From an uncultured Dorea sp. (GTDB lineage: Bacteria > Bacillota_A > Clostridia > Lachnospirales > Lachnospiraceae): a DNA stretch of 64,000 bases. The notes under the pieces were generated by a model, which saw nothing but the letters and a program-made list of their open reading frames with translations, was not told the DNA's origin and did no database searches. Positions 26,132-33,092 of this stretch are shown here, piece by piece. The stretch's first letter is position 1. Each line of letters starts with the position of its first letter. The stretch covers positions 22,263 through 86,262 of the forward strand of contig CAJTRO010000012.1 in the NCBI GenBank assembly GCA_910579015.1, written 5' to 3'. A program made the position numbers and the translations under genes.

Positions 26132-27034
26132 ATGAAAGTTGATATTTATTCAAGAAAAGCTATTGAAAAATTATTACAAAATGATTTTCCTCGGAATGTT
26201 GCAGTAATCAGTTTTTATGACCCTGTGAATCGAAGAACGGGGGAAAGAGATAAACCAGTTGATTATTCACTCAAAACCAGTCGTGTTTTTCCGATTGCGA
26301 TACATGATATTGACTTAGAGGTACTTCCTAAATATGGGCTTACATATAACACTTATTTCCCTGAAGCTGATAATTTGGCAGAATTTATTTACAGTGCCTA
26401 CAATGAGGGAGTAGACATCATTTGCCAGTGTGAATATGGGCAGAGTCGAAGCGCCGCCTGTGCTTCGGCGATATTAGAGCATTTTTATCATAATGGCATT
26501 TCTGTATTTGCAGATTACCGTTATTATCCGAATCAGTTAGTATTTCATAAGGTATTTGACGCATTAAATAGTCTACAAAATGCAAAACAGAAAGAAAGCA
26601 GTGAAGCTGGCAAGAATCGGGTTGGAATCTGGTGGTACACTGATAATGAAGAAATTTGGGAAGAATCCGTTCAAAAAGATAACGGAGTTCTTAGCGGTAT
26701 ATATATCCAATACAGCGACACAGAAAGTCATTTGTCTCTATGGTCTTCCATAGTAAAAAAGTACATAAAAGATAAATATTTGCAACAGGATATATTGGAA
26801 AAAGGCTATAAATCATTAGAAAGAGGCAGAGTTATATATAATACGGCAACCATGATGTATGAAATTACCTGTAGTGCAAGAATGATTCATAATACGAATT
26901 TTAGGAAGAATATCGTTGATTATTATCTGCTTTCAGACAATAGATTTGAATTTGTACAGCTTAATCATTATTACAAGGTAGAATTAACAGGAAATCCGAT
27001 ATTAGATGAATTTATTGAAAACTGTCAAGTATAA
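26132..27034 (+). CDS. dual-specificity-phosphatase-like protein with C-terminal domain
   Basis: 300 aa. The N-terminal half ends in a Cys-phosphatase signature CEYGQSRSA (Cys near 100, Arg near 106; C-x5-R), preceded by Gln where most have His. The start VAVISFYDP and DNLAEFIYSAYNEGVDIICQC fit a protein tyrosine/dual-specificity phosphatase fold. Residues about 165-300 (GIWWYTDNEEIWEES, YNTATMMYEITCSAR) form a domain I do not recognise. It abuts the resolvase stop and precedes a YqiA-like hydrolase. Substrate unknown; could act on protein or nucleotide. Confidence 0.68.
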   Translation: MKVDIYSRKAIEKLLQNDFPRNVAVISFYDPVNRRTGERDKPVDYSLKTSRVFPIAIHDIDLEVLPKYGLTYNTYFPEADNLAEFIYSAYNEGVDIICQCEYGQSRSAACASAILEHFYHNGISVFADYRYYPNQLVFHKVFDALNSLQNAKQKESSEAGKNRVGIWWYTDNEEIWEESVQKDNGVLSGIYIQYSDTESHLSLWSSIVKKYIKDKYLQQDILEKGYKSLERGRVIYNTATMMYEITCSARMIHNTNFRKNIVDYYLLSDNRFEFVQLNHYYKVELTGNPILDEFIENCQV

Positions 27035-27054
27035 CTTAAAAGGGAGTTGATATT

Positions 27055-27588
27055 ATGATACTTAATTTGCATGGACTAAATGGCAGTGCCTATAACACGA
27101 ATTATAAATTGCTTTTGGAAATGTATTCCAAAGATATGATTGTTTCACCACAGATTGATTATGTCATAACCTCACCGATAGAAATATTAGAAAGATTGAG
27201 AGGATATAAAAATGTCAACTATATTGTGGGAAATTCGTTCGGAGGATTTTTTGCATATGTTTTAAGTAATATATACAATATTCCATGTTTGCTTGTAAAT
27301 CCATGTATTCCGCCTAACAGATATATCCCCTCTCTTGTGGAGGGGTATGCGTATACAGATGAACTTATAAATCTGATGGAAGATTATACTTTTCATCCGC
27401 AACCTATTTATATGATTCTTGGTATGGATGATACAGTGCTGTCTCCTGTTTATACAGAACAACTATTGAAAGTAACAGAAATATGGAAAATCAATGGAGG
27501 ACATAGTTTATCAGGAAATCAGCAGTTTTATTCAGTATTTAGTAAAGCTGTGGAAAAGGTGAAACTATATGAAAATATTTGCAAATAA
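27055..27588 (+). CDS. YqiA/UPF0227-like alpha/beta hydrolase
   Basis: 177 aa. LNLHGLNGS oxyanion region, nucleophile elbow GNSFGGFFA (Ser near 61), acid in GMDDTVL and His in NGGHSL near 145 make a complete Ser-Asp-His triad in the compact YqiA-type esterase fold. Natural substrate unknown. AAAGGGAG precedes ATG. It overlaps the next gene by 20 nt, indicating an operon with 26132 and 27569. Confidence 0.78.
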   Translation: MILNLHGLNGSAYNTNYKLLLEMYSKDMIVSPQIDYVITSPIEILERLRGYKNVNYIVGNSFGGFFAYVLSNIYNIPCLLVNPCIPPNRYIPSLVEGYAYTDELINLMEDYTFHPQPIYMILGMDDTVLSPVYTEQLLKVTEIWKINGGHSLSGNQQFYSVFSKAVEKVKLYENICK

Positions 27589-28111
27589 CATTATAGACAT
27601 AACACAGTTTCAATCAGACCACATCATAACAATTGATGTAAATTATGAAAGGATAAATGATGAGGTAGAAATTCCGATAGCTGCTGCTTGCGGAATGTAT
27701 TATGATACTATTAAAGAAGATTTTGAGTCATTTGTTGAGCATGTAATGGGATTCATTTTCCAGCGAGATTTCATAATAGAAAATGAACATGAGAGCAACA
27801 GGAGCGGTTCTGTTTCATACTATGCTACATTTTATCCAACAGATGAAGCAGGAAATATAAGAGATAAATATCTTGTCTTCTTCATATCATCAGATCATAA
27901 AAGTAAATCTGACTTTGATAGTAAGATGAAACGAAGAAATTATCATAAATCTATCGCTAAGAAGTATAAGCGTTCTGACGATAAGAATCAGCAATGGAGA
28001 TTTCGTGATATTGTGATTGGAACTGAAGCATATCCATCTTATAATAAAGCATTAGATGCTATAGCAGATATGCTCAATGCTATGCAAGATGGCACTTACT
28101 TTGAACAGTAA
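27569..28111 (+). CDS. hypothetical protein, element cargo
   Basis: 180 aa, not recognised. Begins MKIFANNIIDITQF, similar in pattern to the N-termini of the next three genes. No signal peptide or membrane segment; a basic stretch (KMKRRNYHKSIAKKYKR) lies near residue 130. AAGGTG precedes ATG and the start lies inside the previous gene. Its last codons and stop fall in a 27-bp sequence repeated imperfectly at 29463. Confidence 0.65.
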   Translation: MKIFANNIIDITQFQSDHIITIDVNYERINDEVEIPIAAACGMYYDTIKEDFESFVEHVMGFIFQRDFIIENEHESNRSGSVSYYATFYPTDEAGNIRDKYLVFFISSDHKSKSDFDSKMKRRNYHKSIAKKYKRSDDKNQQWRFRDIVIGTEAYPSYNKALDAIADMLNAMQDGTYFEQ

Positions 28112-28127
28112 TCGTCATATATTGCAG
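28101..28127 (+). repeat. 27-bp imperfect direct repeat, copy 1
   Basis: Starts TTGAACAGTAATCG; differs from 29463-29489 at three positions. The pair brackets the genes at 28154, 28689 and 29061. Confidence 0.7.
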
Positions 28128-28153
28128 GAGGAAATAATAGGAAGGTTGATAAT

Positions 28154-28657
28154 ATGAAGTTATTAGTTAATAGTGTTGTAGATTTAGATGATGAAAATGC
28201 ATTGATGTGTATGGCGAACATAAGAGGTAATACAGTTAATGTACCTCATTCATTATCGTTTTCATTCTATTTTTCTGTCAGAAACAGCTCTCATGGAATT
28301 AGAGTTAAACCATTGTTTAATCCGAACAGAATGTCAATAACACGTGCAGGAAATTTAGAATTGCATGGTAATTGGAAATTTACACCTGGACAGGATGACT
28401 CTAATGTAAAACGAAAAGATATAGAAGAGATGAAAAATTTCTTTAGAACTTATAAAGTGCTATTTGCAGGTGTTTGGGAAGATGAAATACAGGAGACAGA
28501 AGTTCAGGATTATTTCCGTGGAATGATAAGTTGGCATGAATTAGTTCAGTCATTCGACTTCTACGAAGAATATAGAGATATCTTAGATAAGATAGATGAT
28601 ATAGCTTCGTTAGAGAAATTTGTGAGGAAATATGATATTTTCAATATGAATGATTGA
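28154..28657 (+). CDS. hypothetical protein, paralogue of the next gene
   Basis: 167 aa, unknown. Start MKLLVNSVVDLDDEN, then SSHGIRVKPLFNPNRM and a C-terminal part MKNFFRTYKVLFAGVWEDEI with TEVQDYF. The order RVK-motif, then helix, then W-x-x-EI matches the following protein, and the leader GGAAGGTTGATAATATGAAG nearly repeats before that gene, so a tandem duplication is likely. The C-terminal tail (ISWHELVQSFDFYEEY) is specific to this copy. Confidence 0.62.
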   Translation: MKLLVNSVVDLDDENALMCMANIRGNTVNVPHSLSFSFYFSVRNSSHGIRVKPLFNPNRMSITRAGNLELHGNWKFTPGQDDSNVKRKDIEEMKNFFRTYKVLFAGVWEDEIQETEVQDYFRGMISWHELVQSFDFYEEYRDILDKIDDIASLEKFVRKYDIFNMND

Positions 28658-28688
28658 TAGTTTTTGTGTAAGGAGGAAGGTTGGTAGT

Positions 28689-29045
28689 ATGAAGTTATCA
28701 ATACAAAGCGAAGTTGATATCTTCGGTATGGCGAATTTGTATCCGAAACATACAGGTTTGCCTGTAATAATATGGGTAGATAATGTAGGTTGCGGACGAA
28801 ATGTTCAACATGATTTACCCAGAGTGAAAGTCCAGAATGTGAAAGGTAATAGAGCAGTTGATGATACGTTTTCGTTATCTATTAGTGACTCTCCTGAAAT
28901 ACTTGCAGGGCAATGTAAATTATCTAATAGAGACTTGAAATGTGTCAAAAATTTCATTATAGAGCATGAAGCAGAATTCATGCAACATTGGAATCAAGAG
29001 ATTGATGAATATGAATTAAAAGATTTACTTGCTGTATCTAAATGA
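28689..29045 (+). CDS. hypothetical protein, paralogue of the preceding gene
   Basis: 118 aa. Start MKLSIQSEVDIFGMANL, then GLPVIIWVDNVG, DLPRVKVQNVKGNR, LSISDSPEI and VKNFIIEHEAEFMQHWNQEI with ELKDLL. ATG 28689 has AAGGAGG upstream; a longer frame from 28650 overlaps the previous gene and lacks a ribosome site. Function unknown; no membrane or secretion signals. Confidence 0.62.
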   Translation: MKLSIQSEVDIFGMANLYPKHTGLPVIIWVDNVGCGRNVQHDLPRVKVQNVKGNRAVDDTFSLSISDSPEILAGQCKLSNRDLKCVKNFIIEHEAEFMQHWNQEIDEYELKDLLAVSK

Positions 29046-29060
29046 TTTGGAGGTACAATT

Positions 29061-29459
29061 ATGAAAGTATTTGTAAAAGAAAGCAAGAACATACTCGGTA
29101 TGGCGAAAATAGCGTCAAGAGGTGTTTTCTGGATAGTTGATGATGAACTTCTAGCTTTTCCATTTTCAGACGACATAACAGATGGAGTTGCAAAATCAGG
29201 AAAAACATATAACCATAAAAGGCTGTGGCAGTATGTAAAACCGAAAGGATGTAACAAACCTTACAACTATTATCCTAGAGGTAGGGTAGAAATTACAAAT
29301 AAAGGCAAACCAATCATCTATATGAATCCCAATGTAGATGATTCCTATTTATCTGAAATCCGCACGGAATTTGGTCTGCGAGAGGCACCAAAAGTTCAGT
29401 ATGATAATAGCAATCACTATAAGTGTCATTTAGATGATGGATGGAAAGCTGATAGATAA
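29061..29459 (+). CDS. hypothetical protein, element cargo
   Basis: 132 aa, unknown. Start MKVFVKESKNILGMAKI resembles the two preceding genes. Then LWQYVKPKGCNKPYNYYPRGR, GKPIIYMNPNV, FGLREAPKV and HYKCHLDDGW, a compact set of aromatic and charged residues suggestive of an enzyme or nucleic-acid-binding fold, but no family is claimed. TTTGGAGG lies 8 nt before ATG. Followed by the second 27-bp repeat and a strong terminator. Confidence 0.65.
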   Translation: MKVFVKESKNILGMAKIASRGVFWIVDDELLAFPFSDDITDGVAKSGKTYNHKRLWQYVKPKGCNKPYNYYPRGRVEITNKGKPIIYMNPNVDDSYLSEIRTEFGLREAPKVQYDNSNHYKCHLDDGWKADR

Positions 29460-29462
29460 CTA

Positions 29463-29489
29463 TTGAACAGTAATCGTTATATGTTGTAG
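29463..29489 (+). repeat. 27-bp imperfect direct repeat, copy 2
   Basis: Starts TTGAACAGTAATCG. In copy 1 the same bases form the end of the 27569 coding region, so copy 2 looks like a relic of the 3' end of a similar gene. Confidence 0.7.
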
Positions 29490-29615
29490 AAGACATATGG
29501 CTTAAATAGTGATAAATACGTGGTTATGCTACAAATAGAAAGAAATTTTCGACGGCGAATCGACAACAAGAGTTGACAATAAATTTTTACATATCTAATT
29601 CTTATACTTGGGTCA

Positions 29616-29650
29616 ATACCCCGTAGCAAGCTACGGGGTATTTCTTTTTT
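29616..29650 (+). terminator. strong Rho-independent terminator of the cargo operon
   Basis: A perfect stem built of ATACCCCGTAGC and GCTACGGGGTAT, followed by TTCTTTTTTT. It ends the + strand cargo operon; the stop codon of the convergent gene falls inside it. Confidence 0.9.
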
Positions 29651-30722
29651 TAGAAAAATGACCATCAAGCCATTTTACATATTCATCTTCTGTCTTATTA
29701 CCCATTTTTATATCATCTCTCCATTCTTGACAATCACTCAAAAATTTTCGATGTTCATCACTTTTGGCTTCATATTTATTGGCAGACATTGTTCTCAGAA
29801 TTTTCTCTTTTTTTGCACTTCCAGATTTTTCACGTTCTAATTGTCTTTCCAATCGTGATGTGTCAAAACAACTTTTAGCTCCATCATTCAAATTAGGGCA
29901 GTATTTTTTCCTTTTGTCACGTATTACAAATAAGCTTTTACAATAAGGACATTCTTTGAGAAAATATCTTTGCTGAAAAATGCAGTAAACGGAGGCCAGT
30001 ATAAGGTCAATAATATCCGTAATATCAAATACCTCTAATGGTATTTTTAACTCTCCCCATTTTGTTTTTATAATGTTATGTAGAGGTGAAGATGGACGTG
30101 GAAAAAGTGTGTTTCTCTCTTTAAGCGGTGGCGCGAAAGAGGAATCTTTAAAATTAACCTTCGACAAAGTATTCTCTATTTCACTCTCTGTCACAATACT
30201 TTGTTTACTCAACATATTAGTAACATATGTGGAGTGTTCTGGAAATACATCTTGAGCTTGATTTATAAGGAAACGTAACTCTTTGGTAGAAGAAAATTTT
30301 TCACCATCTTTACCTTGACATAATCTGATATAGCTCCAATAACGTTGAAGTATCTTAGCAAGCTCTTTTTCATTTCTTCTAGAATGTACATACTCTTCTC
30401 TCTCTAAAAGCAATAAATCAAACACTTGGTATGCGGCAGCATCATCTTTATATATTAGATTAGAGAAAGAGGAATCCTCTTTTGAACAACTTTCCATTCC
30501 CTTTGATAAAACAATATCCCAAAGTAAACAAAAGTTCCTCTTTGCTAATGGATCTAATATTTTGATTGCTTTAGATAAAAATGTTCCCATTGGATAGACA
30601 CCTGTTTGCATAGTAGCACTTTCGATAGATTCTCCGTCATCACATACATAAATAGCTTCAACAAAATTATTTTTTGAAATTTCAGAGAATAGATAATACA
30701 TCTTTACTTCTTTTTTCATCAT
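29631..30722 (-). CDS. zinc-finger protein of DUF6076-like type
   Basis: 363 aa on the - strand, convergent with the cargo operon. The N-terminal two thirds are helical without known motif. Near residue 260 lies a treble-clef-like zinc motif, CPYCKSLFVIRDKRKKYCPN with a later Cys, followed by a charged coiled region (RLERQLEREKSGSAKKEK). ATG 30722 has AAAAGGAG 5 nt upstream; the open frame to 30779 has no such site. Family name is tentative; role unknown. Confidence 0.65.
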   Translation of the reverse strand: MMKKEVKMYYLFSEISKNNFVEAIYVCDDGESIESATMQTGVYPMGTFLSKAIKILDPLAKRNFCLLWDIVLSKGMESCSKEDSSFSNLIYKDDAAAYQVFDLLLLEREEYVHSRRNEKELAKILQRYWSYIRLCQGKDGEKFSSTKELRFLINQAQDVFPEHSTYVTNMLSKQSIVTESEIENTLSKVNFKDSSFAPPLKERNTLFPRPSSPLHNIIKTKWGELKIPLEVFDITDIIDLILASVYCIFQQRYFLKECPYCKSLFVIRDKRKKYCPNLNDGAKSCFDTSRLERQLEREKSGSAKKEKILRTMSANKYEAKSDEHRKFLSDCQEWRDDIKMGNKTEDEYVKWLDGHFSKKRNTP

Positions 30723-30745
30723 AATCACTCCTTTTGTATTGCTTA

Positions 30746-30774
30746 CAGTAAATATATCATATTGCACGCAACAT
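30746..30774 (-). promoter_or_regulatory. promoter of the zinc-finger gene
   Basis: On the - strand TTGCAA, about 17 nt, TATATT, roughly 25 nt before the start codon. The spacer contains TTGCA … TGCAA, a possible operator. Confidence 0.45.
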
Positions 30775-30829
30775 TGCAACTAGTATTTTCTAAAAATGTA
30801 AATTATAATGAAATCATGCTAGCGAATAC

Positions 30830-30843
30830 AAACGTTGACGTTT
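30830..30843 (+). repeat. short inverted repeat upstream of the recombinase module
   Basis: AAACGT-TG-ACGTTT, perfect 6-bp arms. It lies in the 255-bp gap between the zinc-finger gene and the 42-aa ORF, which otherwise shows nothing identifiable. Confidence 0.4.
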
Positions 30844-30977
30844 GAAATCAGGAACTTTGCTATCTTTCATCCTTGCTCATTTGCAAAACATAAAGAAGCC
30901 AATGTTTTATACGGACAGGCAAGCAAACAGCTCTTTCCGCATAAGAATTAACAATATTATTAAGGAGGCTTGTAATT

Positions 30978-31106
30978 ATGGAAGCAAACCGTTCTTCAGA
31001 AATAACGGTAAAATGCTATTTTGCAGAAGAAAGCATGGATATTAGCAAGATCCTGAAAGAATCTCTTTTAGATTTCATTAAAAAACAAATAGAAAAAATC
31101 ATATGA
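30978..31106 (+). CDS. small 42-aa protein upstream of the recombinase
   Basis: ATG at 30978 with AAGGAGG 9 nt upstream; product MEANRSSEITVKCYFAEE…, ending in an amphipathic helix ILKESLLDFIKKQIEKII. Small ORFs of this kind often stand just before large serine recombinases in clostridial elements. It is a candidate accessory or recombination directionality factor, by position only. An overlapping 67-codon frame at 30842 has no ribosome site and was not kept. Confidence 0.55.
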   Translation: MEANRSSEITVKCYFAEESMDISKILKESLLDFIKKQIEKII

Positions 31107-31114
31107 CCCAACAC

Positions 31115-31144
31115 TTGATTTTTCACCCGGATTTGTCTTATAAT
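31115..31144 (+). promoter_or_regulatory. promoter of the large serine recombinase
   Basis: TTGATT, 18-nt spacer, TATAAT, 67 nt before the start codon. Looks like a sigma-A site; no convincing sigma-E site, expected for mother-cell expression, was found. Confidence 0.5.
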
Positions 31145-31210
31145 AACGAACATTCCGGACAGGAAAACTAAAAAGTGAATGGTCGCTGATGATATTAGGA
31201 GGCTTTTATT

Positions 31211-32812
31211 ATGAATAAAATCAGTAATCCAGAAAACTATTCAGCGGCATTGTATTTACGTCTTTCAAAAGAAGACGATAAGAAAGGAGGGATGAGAATC
31301 GAAGATGATTCAGAAAGTATTAAGAATCAGAAAGCCTTGCTTGAGAATTTTGCTAAAGAACAAAACATAAATATATATGATATCTATATTGATGACGGAT
31401 ACAGTGGAACTTCATTTCAAAGACCAGATTTTGAACGTATGCTTTCGGATATAGGAGCTAAGAAAATAAATATGGTTCTGACAAAGGATATGTCTAGGTT
31501 GGGGAGAGATTACATTGACACCGGATTTTATATGGAGCGTTATTTTCCCGAACATAATGTACGATACATTTCTTTGCTGGATGGTATTGACACTGGAGCA
31601 GACAACTATACCGATGATATTGCACCCTTTAAAGCCATTTTCAATGACTATTATGCGAAGGACATTTCTAAAAAAATAACCAGTGTAAAAAGGGATAAAC
31701 AGAAGAAAGGGTTATTTATCGGAGGTAAAGCGCCTTTTGGTTATAAGAAATCGTCTACAGAAAAGAATGTGATTGTAATTGATGAACCGGCGGCAGAAAT
31801 CGTCAGAGAAATGTTTCAGCTTGCGTTGGAAGGGAATAGTTGCAGAGAGATCGCAGTAATTCTGAATAACAGGAATGTTCCGACACCTGCCGCTTATGCC
31901 AATATTAACTTATCTGTAAAAGGTCCTTATTCAGGGAAATGGAGTTCAGAACGAGTTACCTTTATGTTGAAGAATGAGGTATATATTGGTTCTATGGTTC
32001 AGGGAAGGGTGCAAAAGGTAAGTTATAAGTCAAAAAAGTTCAGAAAACTTCCGAAAGAACAATGGACAGTAGTGGAGAATACCCACGAACCGCTGATTGA
32101 CAAGGAAACCTTTCAAAAGGTAAATGCCCTCATTCAAAGCCGTAACCGCACACGTTCTTGCACCTATGACTTCTTATTAAAAGGAATAATTTTCTGCCAT
32201 GAGTGCGGTCACCCTTTGGGGGTTATGAACAGACCTTTAGCAAACGGACAGGAAGTACTTTACTTTGCCTGTCGTACTTATCAGCGTTTTACCAAGAACA
32301 GCGCATGTACTTGTCACTGTGTCAAGGTTGAAGCGGTTACGAAGGCAGTTCTGGAACAAGTGAAGAAAATATGCCAATATTATGCGAATCAATTAGATTT
32401 AGACGAGATCACAAAGGAAGCAAGGCGAAGGCTGAAAGACGAGAAGCGCAAGCAAGGAAAGGACATTGACAGCTCTAAGAAGCAGTTGGAAAACATTCAG
32501 TTGAAGATTGACAAGATTTATGAAGATAAGCTCAACGGTGAGATTGATGAGGAACTGTTTCAGCGTATGTACAAGAAATTTAAAGAAGAACAGTCAATGT
32601 TGAGAGATAAAATCAGTTCCCTGGAATCGTCGGCTGACAATATATCCTTTGACAAACAGAGGGTTAAGGAGCTTGTCACTGAATTCCTGAACAGGAAAGA
32701 ATATGACAGAGCGTTACTTGTCAGCCTGATTCATAAGATTGAATTAACAGAGAATAAGGAAGTGCTTATTCATTTCAAGTACAAGGAACTCGATGTGATC
32801 AATCATTTATAA
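31211..32812 (+). CDS. large serine recombinase (sigK-element integrase/excisionase)
   Basis: 533 aa. The catalytic domain starts AALYLRLSKEDD (nucleophile Ser 19), with DDGYSGTSFQRPDF and KDMSRLGRDYI. A recombinase domain follows (GKAPFGYKKS, VREMFQLALEGNS), then a zinc ribbon (CHECGHPLG … CHCV) and a coiled coil before the C-terminal end. This layout matches SpoIVCA of B. subtilis skin and other phage-type large serine integrases. AGGAGG precedes ATG. It ends 16 bp before the attR core, the normal place for the enzyme that moves the element. Confidence 0.95.
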   Translation: MNKISNPENYSAALYLRLSKEDDKKGGMRIEDDSESIKNQKALLENFAKEQNINIYDIYIDDGYSGTSFQRPDFERMLSDIGAKKINMVLTKDMSRLGRDYIDTGFYMERYFPEHNVRYISLLDGIDTGADNYTDDIAPFKAIFNDYYAKDISKKITSVKRDKQKKGLFIGGKAPFGYKKSSTEKNVIVIDEPAAEIVREMFQLALEGNSCREIAVILNNRNVPTPAAYANINLSVKGPYSGKWSSERVTFMLKNEVYIGSMVQGRVQKVSYKSKKFRKLPKEQWTVVENTHEPLIDKETFQKVNALIQSRNRTRSCTYDFLLKGIIFCHECGHPLGVMNRPLANGQEVLYFACRTYQRFTKNSACTCHCVKVEAVTKAVLEQVKKICQYYANQLDLDEITKEARRRLKDEKRKQGKDIDSSKKQLENIQLKIDKIYEDKLNGEIDEELFQRMYKKFKEEQSMLRDKISSLESSADNISFDKQRVKELVTEFLNRKEYDRALLVSLIHKIELTENKEVLIHFKYKELDVINHL

Positions 32813-32817
32813 TAAGC
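32804..32817 (+). repeat. right terminal inverted-repeat arm
   Basis: CATTTATAATAAGC, reverse complement of 19467-19480, overlapping the recombinase stop codon and ending 10 nt before the GT core. Confidence 0.85.
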
Positions 32818-32842
32818 GATATTTTATGTTTCGAGGATAGAA
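32804..32842 (+). other. attR of the sigK element
   Basis: The right junction, with core GT at 32828-32829. Left of it lies the 14-bp arm, right of it sigK codons (GTT TCG AGG ATA GAA). Confidence 0.82.
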
Positions 32843-32878
32843 AAAAGCGCGATCGAGAAGCTGCGGGGGTATTTTTAA
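32828..32878 (+). CDS. sigK: sigK 3' part
   Basis: Frame GTT TCG AGG ATA GAA AAA … TAT TTT TAA encodes VSRIEKSAIEKLRGYF and stop. SYVSRIEK is the conserved end of the sigma-K region 4.2 helix-turn-helix, exactly what is missing from the 5' part. Joined at the GT, the two parts give a 205-residue sigma-K with no frameshift. It has no start or ribosome site of its own and is meaningful only after excision. A strong terminator follows. Confidence 0.92.
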   Translation, partial: VSRIEKSAIEKLRGYF

Positions 32879-32895
32879 AATTAAAGAAATAAAAG

Positions 32896-32940
32896 AAAAC
32901 AGAGATTAGTCAGATTCGTCTGCCTGATCTCTGTTTTTCT
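32896..32940 (+). terminator. terminator of sigK
   Basis: AAAACAGAGAT / ATCTCTGTTTT outer stem with an inner stem closed by a TTCG tetraloop, followed by a T-run. It is the host terminator of the intact sigK. Confidence 0.9.
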
Positions 32941-33092
32941 TTAGAGAATCTTTAGAAATGAAAGAATAGGGCAGGTTTATCTTCAGAATATGTTTAGAAA
33001 TGCTTATCGCGGTTCTTAAGATTTCTGGAATAGAATGTTACTCATAGGAAATGACTATACAGAGGATATGAGAGAGTGAAGGGAGAATCTAT

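Larger units (their letters stand above)
19455..32827 (+). mobile_element. 13,373-bp skin-type element inserted in sigK
   Basis: An AT-rich segment between two halves of sigK, visibly lower in GC and different in codon use from both flanks. It carries a primase-helicase, XRE repressor, small resolvase, cargo genes and, at its right end, a large serine recombinase reading toward attR. Exchange between GT at 19455 and GT at 32828 restores SYVSRIEK in frame. It has no capsid, portal, tail or lysis genes and no conjugation genes, so it is satellite- or plasmid-like. By analogy with skin of B. subtilis and C. difficile, it should excise in the mother cell during sporulation. Confidence 0.92.

Noticed and set aside
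30842..31045. 67-codon + strand frame before the recombinase
   Set aside because: No ribosome site, and it overlaps the 42-aa ORF in another frame that has a perfect AAGGAGG.
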